A stretch of 64,000 nt of DNA from Chrysaora quinquecirrha (Eukaryota; Cnidaria; Scyphozoa; Semaeostomeae; Pelagiidae), in contig JACTAT010000265.1 in assembly GCA_014526335.1 (NCBI GenBank), positions 1 through 64,000 of the forward strand, in the 5' to 3' direction. Numbering within the stretch: the first letter of the stretch is position 1; every line of letters starts with the position of its first letter. Under the pieces are notes generated by a model. That model saw only the letters and a program-made list of their open reading frames with translations, had not been told where the DNA came from and did no database searches. The position numbers were made by a program, and so were the translations under genes. This document shows positions 31,272 to 42,567 of this stretch, piece after piece.

Positions 31272-31622
31272 TATAGTAAGGCAGAAACACCGCGGCGCAA
31301 GACACAAAAGACAACTAGGTTTTTTAGTTTGCTAATATTTCGCCCTGCCAAGCAGGGCTTCTTCAGAGTTTGATCGAATACAAAATGTTTAACAGTATAT
31401 ACAGGCAATTATTTTGAATTATGGTTGGTGACATCTGATTGGTGGTATGTTTGATGCTTCGCAGTGGCAAGGTGTGGGATGAAGATGTGCATGTTTTGGT
31501 AATGAGGATATAAATAATCATAATAATCATAATGGTGAAATGTTAATAAAATGGATAATTATAAAATATTGTTATGTTAAGGAGAAAAAAAATTTTTTAA
31601 TATCCTTAATTATTATAATAGT
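31272..31622. repeat. Penelope terminal repeat, left
   Basis: Inverse of 33003-33350. Contains the hairpin-GAAA motif on the minus strand at 31338-31366. Confidence 0.9.
31338..31366 (-). ncRNA. candidate hammerhead-type core, inverted repeat copy
   Basis: Exact inverse of 33259-33287 in the left terminal repeat. Confidence 0.5.
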
Positions 31623-31686
31623 TATAAGTGTAAAGATAGTGAGGTAGTGGAAAGACAGGCGGCAAAGAGGACAAGGTTAGAATGGG

Positions 31687-32964
31687 TTAGCGGTCAGTGG
31701 TCCTGTTAAGTCCGTGAGGTGCCAGAGTGTTAGCTAGGCCAATGAAGTACTGTTCTTTGGCTCTTCTAACACTCTCTCGTTTGTTGTGTAGTTGTAGTAT
31801 CGGTAAAATTTGTAGATCGTCAACTGTGTGTTCGGGTTTACAGAAGTGATCTGCAACCCCGGATTTGTCATGTTTTTTGTTGATAATGTCCCTACGGTGC
31901 TCGTTGAGTCGGTCTCGTAGTCGTCTTCCTGTCTGTCCGATGTACTGGCAGTTATTGTCCCTGTTCTGTAGGCACCGCAGGCATTGTATAACGTAAATTA
32001 CGTTAGTTGAGTTGCAGTCCAGTCGCTGTTTGATGTTAAATGTTTTGTCTGTGTTAGTGAATGTAACAGTTGTTGCCCCGTCCAGTATGTGTGTACATGT
32101 GTTGCAGTGGCGTTTAGACGAGCACTTGTGTACGCCCTGGGAATCGTTGGTGACGTCATTTTTTATTTTAGCACGTACCAGATGATCCCTAAGGCTTTTC
32201 GTCCTTCTGTAGCTTAGTACCGGTGGTTGGGGGAAAGCTTCTTTGCAGTCGTCAGAGTTCTGTAGTATGCTGTAGTGTTTAGTAAGTATTTGACCCAATT
32301 GAGGTAACCCTGGGTGGTAGGTTACCACAAAAGGAGTCCTGTTGTTCTGTCGCTTGTTCTTTGTCTTTAAGCTGTCTTGTCTTGTGATCAGAGAAGCTTT
32401 CCGTATTTCGTTACGTACATGTTTACGTCTGTAGCCTCTGTTCGTAAGGTATGTAAGCAGTTCAGTTGTTCGTTTAGTAAAGGTCGTGTTATCTGAACAG
32501 ATGCGTCGTAGGCGTAAAGCGAGACTGTATGGTATGGAATTTTTTGTGTGTTTGGGATGGGCAGAAGAGTGGAGAAGATATTGATGGGTGTCAGTAGGTT
32601 TGATGTAGAGGTCTGTGGAAATGCTGTGGTCTGTGTTGAGTGTGATAGTGACATCTAGGAAATGGGTTGAGGTGGAGGAGATGTCGCTAGTGAATTTGAT
32701 AGTGGGATGAATGTTGTTGAGATTGTCAATAAAGTCCGTAAGTCTGTCTTGTCCGTGCGTCCAAATCAAAAAAATATCGTCAATGTAGCGCCACCAGACA
32801 AGGGGTTTGAATGGTGCGCTGTCAAGGGCCCTAGTTTCAAGAGCCCCCATAAACAGATTTGCATATGGGGGTGCCATTCTAGTGCCCATAGCCGTTCCGT
32901 GTTTCTGTAAGAAAAAGTGTCCGTCAAACTCAAAATTATTGTTCTTAAGTATTATGTCGATCAA
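31687..32964 (-). CDS. Penelope-type reverse transcriptase with GIY-YIG endonuclease, N-truncated
   Basis: About 425 codons without a break. RT motifs in order: HGTAMGTRMAPPYANLFMG, WWRYIDDIFLIW with the catalytic YIDD, then THFLDVTITL. The C-terminus carries a Cys-rich linker (CSSKRHCNTCTHI) and GIY-YIG nuclease residues VIYVIQCLRC, CQYIGQTGRRLRDRLNEHR. The first codon of the open frame is TTG and a stop lies a few codons upstream in CVT-like sequence, so RT motifs 1-3 are lost. Probably not mobile by itself. Confidence 0.92.
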   Translation of the reverse strand: MIDIILKNNNFEFDGHFFLQKHGTAMGTRMAPPYANLFMGALETRALDSAPFKPLVWWRYIDDIFLIWTHGQDRLTDFIDNLNNIHPTIKFTSDISSTSTHFLDVTITLNTDHSISTDLYIKPTDTHQYLLHSSAHPKHTKNSIPYSLALRLRRICSDNTTFTKRTTELLTYLTNRGYRRKHVRNEIRKASLITRQDSLKTKNKRQNNRTPFVVTYHPGLPQLGQILTKHYSILQNSDDCKEAFPQPPVLSYRRTKSLRDHLVRAKIKNDVTNDSQGVHKCSSKRHCNTCTHILDGATTVTFTNTDKTFNIKQRLDCNSTNVIYVIQCLRCLQNRDNNCQYIGQTGRRLRDRLNEHRRDIINKKHDKSGVADHFCKPEHTVDDLQILPILQLHNKRESVRRAKEQYFIGLANTLAPHGLNRTTDR

Positions 32965-33002
32965 GTCACATACTGTTTATAATAATTAAGGACATAATCA
33001 CA

Positions 33003-33350
33003 TACATATTATAATAATTAAGGACATAAAAAATTTTTTTCTCCTTAACATAACAATATTTTATAATTATCCATTTTATTAACATTTCACCATTATGATT
33101 ATTATGATTATTTATATCCTCATTACCAAAACATGCACATCTTCATCCCACACCTTGCCACTGCGAAGCATCAAACATACCACCAATCAGATGTCACCAA
33201 CCATAATTCAAAATAATTGCCTGTATATACTGTTAAACATTTTGTATTCGATCAAACTCTGAAGAAGCCCTGCTTGGCAGGGCGAAATATTAGCAAACTA
33301 AAAACCTAGTTGTCTTTTGTGTCTTGCGCCGCGGTGTTTCTGCCTTACTA
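33003..33350. repeat. Penelope terminal repeat, right
   Basis: Inverse of the left repeat. Just outside it a short direct repeat (ATAATAATTAAGGACATAA) occurs twice at about 32982 and 33010. Confidence 0.9.
33259..33287 (+). ncRNA. candidate hammerhead-type ribozyme core in Penelope repeat
   Basis: CTGAAGA, one extra A, then stem GCCCTG/CAGGGC with loop CTTGG, then GAAA. This is the order of the hammerhead core (CUGANGA-stem II-GAAA). Penelope terminal repeats are known to carry hammerhead ribozymes. The extra base before stem II departs from the consensus, and stems I and III were not resolved. Confidence 0.5.
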
Positions 33351-33524
33351 TATTTATGGCTATCTCTAAAATATGGATTATGGAATGATGGAGTGGAATG
33401 ATGGAATGATGGAATGGAATGATGGAATGGTATCAAAATGCGTAAATGCAAAAGAAAAGCAATTTCCAAACACATCGCGACAATATTTTTAATTTTGAAA
33501 GTATAATGCAACAAAAACAGAGCC

Positions 33525-34520
33525 ATTCCATATTTTAGAAAAATATGGAATGGCGAATTTTCTCAAAAATGACTTGCTTCTTTTTGCTGAAACCTTCCCC
33601 CTAGGGTTGTATATGCCTTACAAACACATCTAAGTAGAATTTATGAAGGTTTGGAGTCAATTGAAGGAGTTATGAGGCCATTCCATATTTTAGAAAAATA
33701 TGGAATGGCGAATTTTCTCAAAATTACTTGCTTCTTTTGCTGAAACCTTCCCCTAGGGTTGTATATGCCTTACAAACACATCTAAGTAGAACTTATGAAG
33801 GTTTGGAGTCAATTGAAGGAGTTACTGAGGCCATTCCATATTTTAGAAAAATATGGAATGGCGAATTTTCTCAAAATTACTTGCTTCTTTTGCTGAAACC
33901 TTCCCCTAGGGTTGTATATGCCTTACAAACACATCTGAGTAGAAATTAAGAAGATTTGGAGTCAATTGAAGGAATAATAAGGCCATTCCATATTTTAGAA
34001 AAATATGGAATGGCGAATTTTCTCAAAAATTACTTGCTTCTTTTGCTGAAACCTTCCCCTAGGGTTGTATATGCCTTACAAACACATCTGAGTAGTAGAA
34101 CTTATGAAGGTTTGGAGTCAATTGAAGGAGTTACGAGGCCATTCCATATTTTAGAGGCCATTCCATATTTTAGAAAAATATGGAATGGCGAATTTTCTCA
34201 AAAATTACTTGCTCCTTTTTGCTGAAACCTTCCCCCTAGGGTTGTGTATGCCTTACAAACACATCTAAGTAGAATTTATGAAGGTTTAGAGTCAATTGAA
34301 GGAGTTACGAGGCCATTCCATATTTTAGAAAAATATGGAATGGCGAATTTTCTCAAAAATTACTCGCTTCATTTTTCTGAAACCTTCCCCCTAGGGTTGT
34401 ATATGCCTTACAAACACATCTGAGTAGAAATTAAGAAGATTTGGAGTCAATTGAAGGAATAATAACGCCATTCCATATTTTAGAAAAATATGGAATGGCG
34501 AAGTTTCTCAAAAATTATAT
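33525..34520. repeat. ~155-bp tandem repeat, left arm
   Basis: Units include CCATTCCATATTTTAGA, GCTGAAACCTTCCCC, CTAGGGTTGTATATGCC, and GGAGTCAATTGAAGGA. Slight length changes between units. Opens short reading frames that are not genes. Confidence 0.92.
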
Positions 34521-35039
34521 AAGCTTTATAAACACACCCGAGAAGAAATTATCTCAAAATCGAGAAATACTGGACGGAAGCTTGAAACATGATTCTCAAG
34601 GAAAATGCTAATTTCCAAGTTAAGCACTACTGTACTGGGTGGCCATAACCACTGTGGTCTGGTCTGATTGATAATTTGACAGATCCACTTGAAAAATTCA
34701 GACTAATGGCGACGCAAATATGCAATCATTCATATCACATTTGTAAATATGGTAGGCTATCTGCAAAACAAGGAATTGTAAAATTACTGTATTGATGCAC
34801 TGCATAAGTTAACTATGGTAAAACGCACAAATCGAAAGTTTGACATAAATAATGTTCGAATTCGATGACTTGATTTTGCAAGTTTTTCTCACTCGCATAT
34901 ACTTTAGCTGAGCAAAAAATACCAACTTTCACAACTCGTAGTTCCTCTACTCCAAACCTTGATTATTTATTCTGAGATGTGTTTGAAAGTTTTATTTTAC
35001 CCCTGGAGGAAGGTTTCAGGATAAAGAAGCGAGTAATTT

Positions 35040-36180
35040 TTGAGAAACTTCGCCATTCCATATTTTTCTAAAATATGGAATGGCCTTATTATTCCTTCAA
35101 TTGACTCCAAATCTTCTTAATTTCTACTCAGATGTGTTTGTAAGGCATATACAACCCTAGGGGGAAGGTTTCAGCAAAAAGAAGAGAGTAATTTTTGAGA
35201 AAATTCGCCATTCCATATTTTTCTAAAATATGGAATGGCCTTATTATTCCTTCAATTGACTCCAAATCTTCTTAATTTCTACTCAGATGTGTTTGTAAGG
35301 CATATACAACCCTAGGGGGAAGGTTTCAGCAAAAAGAAGCGAGTAATTTTTGAGAAAATTCGCCATTCCATATTTTTCTAAAATATGGAATGGCCTTATT
35401 ATTCCTTCAATTGACTCCAAATCTTCTTAATTTCTACTCAGATGTGTTTGTAAGGCATATACAACCCTAGGGGGAAGGTTTCAGCAAAGAAGAAGCAAGT
35501 AATTTTTGAGAAAATTCGCCATTCCATATTTTTCTAAAATATGGAATGGCCTCGTAACTCCTTCAATTGACTCCAAACCTTCATAAATTCTACTTAGATG
35601 TGTTTGTAAGGCATATACAACCCTAGGGGAAGGTTTCAGCAAAAGAAGCAAGTAATTTTTGAGAAAATTCGCCATTCCATATTTTTCTAAAATATGGAAT
35701 GGCCTCGTAACTCCTTCAATTGACTCCAAACCTTCATAAGTTCTACTTAGATGTGTTTGTAAGGCATATACAACCCTAGGGGGAAGGTTTCAGCAAAAAG
35801 AAGCAAGTAATTTTTGAGAAAATTCGCCATTCCATATTTTTCTAAAATATGGAATGGCCTTATTATTCCTTCAATTGACTCCAAATCTTCTTAATTTCTA
35901 CTCAGATGTGTTTGTAAGGCATATACAACCCTAGGGGGAAGGTTTCAGCAAAAAGAAGCGAGTAATTTTTGAGAAAATTCGCCATTCCATATTTTTCTAA
36001 AATATGGAATGGCCTTATTATTCCTTCAATCGACTCCAAATCTTCTTAATTTCTACTCAGATGTGTTTGTAAGGCATATACAACCCTTGGGGGAAGGTTT
36101 CAGCAAAAAGAAGCGAGTAATTTTTGAGAAAATTCGCCATTCCATATTTTTCTAAAATATGGAATGGCTCTGTTTTTGTT
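35040..36180. repeat. ~155-bp tandem repeat, inverted right arm
   Basis: Inverse copies of the left-arm unit, about eight. Confidence 0.92.
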
Positions 36181-36760
36181 TCATTATACTTTCAAAATTA
36201 AAAATATTGTCGCAATGTGTTTGGAAATTGCTTTTCTTTTGCATTTATGCATTTTGATACCATTCCATCATTCCATTCCATCATTCCATCATTCCACTCC
36301 ATCATTCCATAATCCATATTTTAGAGATAGCCATTCTACATGTAAACTCTTGAAAATTTCGTCTCACTGCTCAGCTGACGGGCTGGAAGGTGGGATGATT
36401 TTGTCCATATAAACAGGCCCTTAAAGAACTTATACTACTAGAGAGAAAATAACTAAAGAACTTTTTATTGTTGAATAGTTTTATCACTGCAAGCAATGAT
36501 TGTTTAATTGGAAAACATGATTTTAAATGAGTAAATAAAAGTCTCTAATGCAAGAGTTATGCGGAAGTTGGTATTGAACTCTCAAAATTTTCCTTATTTT
36601 TTGTACGATTTTCAAGTACCTCGTGGAAAATGCTGGTTTCTCGGTTTCATGATTGGCCGTGTGGGTGTGTCCCTTGAAATTCACAACACTCGTTTTAGGA
36701 AGTTTTCTGACGGGCGCTGTTCCACTATTCATAAATATTTAATTATAATATTTTCAGTTA

Positions 36761-37150
36761 CAATTTTTTTTTAATAAGCAACTTGACTTTCGTCCAGCCC
36801 TCAAAGTTGCTTAAAATTTTAGACATTTCAGCCCTCAAAGTTGCTTAAACGTTGCTTAACATTTTTGTACCTACTAACCAACCCTGACTTCGCGGGTCAA
36901 AATCGTCATCTGTTAGGCCTACAACATGACTTTTGGGAGACAGTAAGTGGAAAAACGTTAGCTAACGAACTTCAACATGCAAAACATAGGAACGAAGAAC
37001 AATTTCCTAACACAAGAAAGAGAATAAGCTTGGTTGTTTGACTTCTTAGTTGTTTACAGTAATTCAATTGAGTCCCCAAGTTGGTTAATGTTAAGGTCAG
37101 TTCAGCCCTAGTTGCTTATTGAGCGGTTGCATAGGCTATTAAAAAAAGTG
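36761..37150. mobile_element. TA-flanked element, TTGCTTA type (C2), empty form
   Basis: Begins CAATTTTTTTTTTAATAAGC, ends TATTAAAAAAAGTG, TA on both sides. It is collinear with C1 minus the 27420-30069 insert and shows the empty site GAAAAACGTTAGCTAACG. Internal AGTTGCTTA and CGTTGCTTA words recur. Confidence 0.9.
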
Positions 37151-37369
37151 TAGAGTTTCTATAGCAGGTTCTTAATCTAAACTGTTTAAATAATGCCCAA
37201 ATAATGCTCAACTCTCTCAATACAGGACTAGTCTATGCATGCTTAATTAAAACCAATCTAACCGTTATGCGGGTGGTTTTCCAAATTTGCAAAGGCGTTG
37301 CCGAGAATCACAGAACCACCTTTTCTTGATGTCTAAATTAAGGAAAAACGTTCTAACTGCATCTCTGCA

Positions 37370-37650
37370 TACCCGGGGGGTACTCCCTAATGTAGGCTGA
37401 CAGGTATGTGCCTCTCATATGGGTGGGTTTTCCTTCGAAAATTCCTTACAATTGGGTCCAAGTTATGCCCACAATACCTTAAAAGTGGGTACTGTATAGA
37501 ATCGAATTTCTTTAACATTTGGTACACAAATTCATACAAAAATCATAAAACAGGGTGGCTGAATGTGTAAAACAATACCTTAACTAAAGGTGGGTTGATT
37601 TGTAAAAACTCTGGGGTACCCCTGGACATTTCAGGGTCAAGTACCCCACG
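37370..37650. repeat. element with GGGGTAC ends and internal GTGGGT words
   Basis: CCCGGGGGGTACTCCCTAAT at left and inverse-like GTCAAGTACCCCACGGG at right, with repeated GGTGGGTT words. Confidence 0.55.
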
Positions 37651-37842
37651 GGCTGCATAGCCCTAACAATTTCAGCCATTTCAAATCTGAAGTCTGATTC
37701 TTATAAGACAAATAAAGTATTGTAGGGGGAAATTTCAATAACTTTATTTCCCACTGGTAAATAAAGATGCCTGCATAATTTTGCTGTTACCTGACAGCCA
37801 AGGCAACCACTTAGCGAATTATTATTCATCAGCTAAATATTA

Positions 37843-38168
37843 AAAAACTACTAATTGAGATATTCAAAACACTAAATGGTTTAAATCCAGATTTCATGAA
37901 AGAGCTGTTTCTCACTCGTACTTCAACGTATGACCTCCGATCGTCTCATTTTGAGATAAACAGACCTACAAACAGATATGGTCTGGACACCTTAACCTAC
38001 AAAGGCAGCTCTTCGTGGAATCTTACATCTAACGAAACTAGAAACAGCAACACTGTACAAAGCTTTCAGCAATGTCTCACAAAGAATTACAGAGAGACAA
38101 ATTTATGCAGCTGCAAGCTTTGCACAGATTTTATGCCCAACATTGGCTATATTAATTTTGTTAATTAG
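37843..38168 (+). pseudogene. LINE ORF2 C-terminal fragment
   Basis: Reads FKTLNGLNPDFMKELF, then TYDLRSSHFEINRPTNRYGL and LCSCKLCTDF. Same conserved region as above but a diverged subfamily. Confidence 0.75.
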
Positions 38169-38460
38169 GTACCCTTATACAATCATTTTTGCATATGTAG
38201 TTTTATGATATGATGAATATTTTTAGCTTTTAATGTTAGTAATTGTAGACTTAACTTCTTTTGTTTTTGCTTTAACAGTTGGTTTGTATTAGCTGTTTTT
38301 TTATGCTCTTATATTAAATTTAGCTACTTTGTTACACCAACTTTAAAGAAAGTGATTGAAAAAAGCGAACAGCGAGCTCGAACCCAGGGAGCTCCCTGCG
38401 CGAACCTGTAGGGCGTTTTCCGAAATAGCGGGATTGAAAGGCTATCTTTAAAACCCGGAA

Positions 38461-38665
38461 TGAGGAATCGGAATCGGAATCGGAACCGGAATCGGAATCG
38501 GAACCGGAATCGGAACCGGAATCGGAATCGGAACCGGAATCGGAATCGGAATCGGAACCGGAATCGGAATCGGAACCGGAATCGGAATCGGAACCGGAAT
38601 CGGAATCGGAATCGGAACCGGAATCAGAATCGGAATCGGAATCGGAATCGGAATCGGAATCGGAA
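38461..38665. repeat. GGAATC/GGAACC hexamer array
   Basis: About thirty hexamers with occasional C for T, mirrored at 41035-41125. Confidence 0.95.
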
Positions 38666-39194
38666 TGGCTATATTAAAAACGCAGAACGAAGAATCGGAA
38701 TCGGAACTGCTATCGGAATCGACATCGATAAATGTAATTATTTTATTACGTTACTTTGTAGGCTTTCTGAAAGATCTTAAGTAGTGACAAATTACAATTC
38801 TGAACCAGAAAATAGATTGTGCAGATGTTTGTGTAACAGAAATTGATTATTTTCATCACAGATTTTTGAAAAATACCCGAAAGCAAAACATGTCTGCCCT
38901 CCTCAATTAATCGATTCAACACAAGTTTAATTAGGAGCTTTTGAATTCTGATGACCGAAGGTAACAGGAATCAACGAAAGAAAACAGCATTGACAATAGA
39001 AATTCAGAAAAAAGATGCAAAACGTCCAGAAATGTATTACAAGCAAACTTCTACAAAAAATTTCTTTTGAATAACTTTCATAAGTAATATAGACAACAAA
39101 ACAATTGAGAATATCTAATTAGATAATATAGACAACAAAACAAGCTTTTAGTATCGAGAGTAATAAAAAATGATATATGCATTGATTGTTAATT

Positions 39195-39692
39195 TCAAGA
39201 TTGAAATGGCAACCAGCCAAATTCACGACTTAGCGCATCAAGATGCTCTCTGCATAAGAGGGGCAGGAATTCTTTGGCTACCTTCAGATCGTTGGCGGAG
39301 AAGTTTCCATATCGTGCAAGTATGCATGCAAGTTTCATGTGGAAGTGAACATTTTGTGGGTAATCTGTGCAGGTTTTTTGTCCTGCTACCCTGTCTCTGT
39401 ACTCACGTAATCCTTGCAAACAAGGACAAGATCGTGTGGGGTCCAGAAGGTGGATTAGGGGATTCCTCCTCCGCAACAATAACATCGTAAAGCAGTTGTC
39501 CCATGCACCCATTTCAGCATTAAACTCTTCGATGTGGGTACATAACAAGGGCGCTGCTCTGGGTTTACCCCATGTAAACCAAATGAAAAGAGAGAGGGCT
39601 GCAATGGTGACAAACTGTTGATTGATGGGCGGACAAGTTCTTGGTTTAATTGCTGTTGCTGGGCAAACCGGAAAAGTGGGACCTGGGACCAT
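39195..39692 (-). CDS. open frame of unknown function inside third palindromic element
   Basis: 165 codons on the minus strand. Cys- and Leu-rich, with phrases such as FIWFTWGKPRAAPLLCTHIE and HFHMKLACILARYG, FLPLLCREHLDALSREFGW. Not recognised. The N-terminal MVPGP comes from a GGGACC simple repeat and is unlikely to be real. A GTAAAC after FTW could be a splice donor. It may be a captured host fragment like the kinase piece in the first element. Confidence 0.35.
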   Translation of the reverse strand: MVPGPTFPVCPATAIKPRTCPPINQQFVTIAALSLFIWFTWGKPRAAPLLCTHIEEFNAEMGAWDNCFTMLLLRRRNPLIHLLDPTRSCPCLQGLREYRDRVAGQKTCTDYPQNVHFHMKLACILARYGNFSANDLKVAKEFLPLLCREHLDALSREFGWLPFQS

Positions 39693-39815
39693 CAGGTGGG
39701 ACCATGGGACCCGGGACCCGAGACCATTACAGGTGGGACCATTAAGGTGGGACCATTAAAGTGGGATCATGGAACCCAGGATTATTAATATGGGACCTGG
39801 GACCATTTGATGGAT
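39670..39815. repeat. GGTGGGACCATT-type short tandem repeat
   Basis: Imperfect repeats of GTGGGACC and GGGACCATT. Confidence 0.8.
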
Positions 39816-41034
39816 TTTTTGTTGGTTTGCCTTAATTGCTTTAAGAACCAACATAAGGAAGGCTCCTTTTACTGCAGAAATAGCTACAATTTTTCCGGTA
39901 TCTCCTTCGATCATTGTACAACCAATAACAACAAGCAGAGACCAATTAAACCGATTTTTATGATAACTAACATAACATACGATAAACAAATATTTATTGC
40001 ACAAAACAAGGAAATCCTTGAACCCAACAGCAAACATTATAAAACTGATATAATTATTTGTAAATAAAGGTAATAGTAACTTTCGCAAGGTTGGTGGCAG
40101 GAACATTTAACTTGAGTTGTACTCAGATCAACCGAACAACGGGTTAGGCCTGTTTACATCCTCTGATTGAAAACAAGACGCAAGGATTATTCATTATTCA
40201 AACGAAATTCAAAGTGAAAAGAATAAGTTTCTAAAGATGCACTTTTTATCTTCTACCTGGGTTACAAAGCGAAAATTCCCTCCGTTATAATTGCTTGCAA
40301 AGGCATGCTTCATCAAACAAATTGTTTAAGTGATTTCTACCAAAAATTTCTTTATCATTGATTCCCTTTGTTTGCCTTGATTTTCTGCAATTATAGTTGC
40401 CGTGGCGATGCGTACGCCATATCTAGAACATATTTATAGACGCCAGTTATTGAGATAGTCAAATGAAAAAGAAAAGTTATTACCCTAAATTTTGCAAGAA
40501 AGCTCAAGAAAGGTCATTCAAAGGTCACATGCTTAGCATTGATATCAGTTTTGTGGTTTCGTTAGTTTCATGGCATAGCACATGGTTGTTCGGTTGATTT
40601 GAGTTGATTTGGTTGATTTGAGTTGATTTGGTTGATTTTTTTGTAGAAGTTTTGCTTGTAATACATTTCTGGACGTTTTGCATCTTTTTTCTGAATTTCT
40701 ATTGTCAATGCTGTTTTCTTACGTTGATTCCTGTTACCTTCGGTCATCAGAATTCAAAAGCTCCTAATTAAACTTGTGTTGCATCGATTAATTGAGGAGG
40801 GCAGACATGTTTTGCTTTCGGGTATTTTTCAAAAATCTGTGATGAAAATAATCAATTTCTGTTACACAAACATCTGCACAATCTATTTTCTGGTTCAGAA
40901 TTGTAATTTGTCACTACTTAAGATCTTTCAGGAACCCTACAAAGTAACGTAATAAAATAATTACATTTATCGATGTCGATTCCGATAGCAGTTCCGATTC
41001 CGATTCTTCGTTCCGCGTTTTTATAGCCATATAG

Positions 41035-41125
41035 CCATTCCGATTCCGATTCCGATTCCGGTTCCGATTCCGATTCCGATTCCGATTCCGGTTCCGATTC
41101 CGATTCCGATTCCGATTCCGATTCC
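41035..41125. repeat. GATTCC hexamer array, inverted counterpart
   Basis: Shorter inverse of the array at 38461. Confidence 0.95.
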
Positions 41126-41329
41126 TCATTCCGGGTTTTAAAGATAGCCTTTGAAAAACATGTTATTGTTTCAAGCATGCATGTAAATATGATGGAACTT
41201 AAACCAAATGACAGCTGTTTTGCTGTAGAGAATTTTAAGTTTTCAATTTGAGGTTACGTTTCAAAAAAAGGTGGACGAAATTAGTACCAGGAATGTGTCA
41301 AAGATATATGAGAAGCATGAAACAAGATG

Positions 41330-41462
41330 AGATTGATGATGATGGTGATGGTGATGGTGATGATGATGACGATGATGATGTGACGATTATGAAGGTGATG
41401 ATGATTATGATAACGTTGATAATCGAAAATGATGATGATGATGATGATCATGATGATGATTG
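41330..41462. repeat. GAT trinucleotide repeat
   Basis: GATGATGATGG-type units, plus strand. Confidence 0.9.
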
Positions 41463-42089
41463 CTGATCATATAATGGGCATGGTTCTGGTTCTAGTGGTC
41501 TTGCTAGTGATGGTCATAATAACAATAATGATGATTATTTCGCCTAAAAGCCCGTCCTACTGGTTAGTCCTGCAACTGGCCTCCGTTGGTGGTCTCTCTC
41601 GTTGAGCACGGAAAATTCTTTGTGCGAGTTCTATAGAACGACAAATGAGTCAAACAAATTGCAGATTGCTTTGCCGTGACTGACTTGTTCAGAAACAAGT
41701 GAAGATAACTAACCATCTGCCGCGAATAGCGAAGCTAATACCTTAATTAACTAATTAAGATATACAAGGGGTAGCTTATGATATTAATTACATTCTTAAT
41801 GGCATTATTAGAAAACCATGGTATGCCAGGTCACCAATTATTCCTTAAAATACCTTGCAATAACAAATCCTGTTATTTGATCACGTTATTCATGATATTC
41901 TTATCTTTTCAGTGTCCGCGTGGGGTTACCATGGAAACAAAGGTGAGTTTTACTCAGTGAACTTTTCTTTGAAAATCTACCCTTCCTCTTCTGCTTCTGC
42001 TAATATGAATAATTCCCTTTATATATTATGGTTACCCGTGGTTCCGCGTGGGGTTACCATGGTGTATTCACTTTGGTAGCATCATTTAC

Positions 42090-42340
42090 CGTATTTATCA
42101 TCATGATCGTCGTCGTCATCCTTATCGCAATCTTCGTCATCCTCATTATCATAAATATCCCCATCGTCAGCAGCATCGCTATCACCATCATAGCTATTAC
42201 TAGGATCATCACCAGCATCATCTACCCTATAACATCATCGACCACCAGCATCACCATCGTCATTAGCATTAAGTATCATCATCATCATCAGCATTACCAT
42301 CATTAATGACGACGGTGATGATAAGCGATGATAAGGATGA
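42090..42340. repeat. ATC-rich degenerate repeat
   Basis: ATCATC, CGTCATC and CACCATC units; then the inverse GATGATAAG. Confidence 0.85.
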
Positions 42341-42567
42341 GGACGATACCCGGCAAAAATTAACTCAAGGATAACCTTGGTTTTTCCTTTTCCTATGTCA
42401 ACCGATGTGCTTTTCTCAAGGAAAACCTAGAAATAAACCAAGGTTTTCCTTGAGCTAATCCTTGAGCAGACCTAGGTAATCCAAGGTTTTAAGTTGGAAC
42501 ACCGTAGCTGTATATGGAAGGAAAAACAGTTCAAGGAAAACTTAGGTCTGCTCAAGGATGCCATATA

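Larger units (their letters stand above)
31272..33350 (-). mobile_element. Penelope-like element with inverted terminal repeats
   Basis: About 350-bp inverted repeats at 31272-31622 and 33003-33350 flank a minus-strand reverse transcriptase/GIY-YIG frame. Both repeats end in GCGCCGCGGTGTTTCTGCC. Inverted terminal repeats and GIY-YIG-linked RT are Penelope features. The RT lacks its N-terminal motifs, so the copy is 5' truncated. Confidence 0.9.
33358..36332. mobile_element. second palindromic GGCTATCT element with internal 155-bp repeats
   Basis: GGCTATCTCTAAAATATGGA at the left end and its inverse at the right end (36313-36332), followed inward by GGAATGATGG-type repeats. The arms then hold tandem units of about 150-170 bp: roughly seven on the left (33525-34520) and eight inverted on the right (35040-36180), around a unique centre (34520-35030). 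Each unit opens with a perfect palindrome related to the element's own ends (CCATATTTTAGAAAAATATGG). No 9-bp flank duplication could be seen. The left end abuts a Penelope-like element. Confidence 0.85.
38440..41149. mobile_element. third palindromic GGCTATCT element with GGAATC arrays and cargo
   Basis: GGCTATCTTTAAAACCCGGA at 38440 is mirrored at 41130-41149. Subterminal GGAATC/GGAACC hexamers fill 38461-38720 and (inverted) 40980-41125. Arms extend to about 39062 and from 40638. The 1.58-kb centre is unique and holds two reading frames of unknown nature. Flanks share TTGAAA but show no perfect duplication. Confidence 0.85.

Noticed and set aside
38460..38780. Asn/Arg repeat protein
   Set aside because: Translation of GGAATC hexamers in a transposon arm.
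39756..40106. 116-codon hydrophobic frame on the minus strand
   Set aside because: No homology or splice support, and its end runs into the GGGACC repeat; not listed as a gene.
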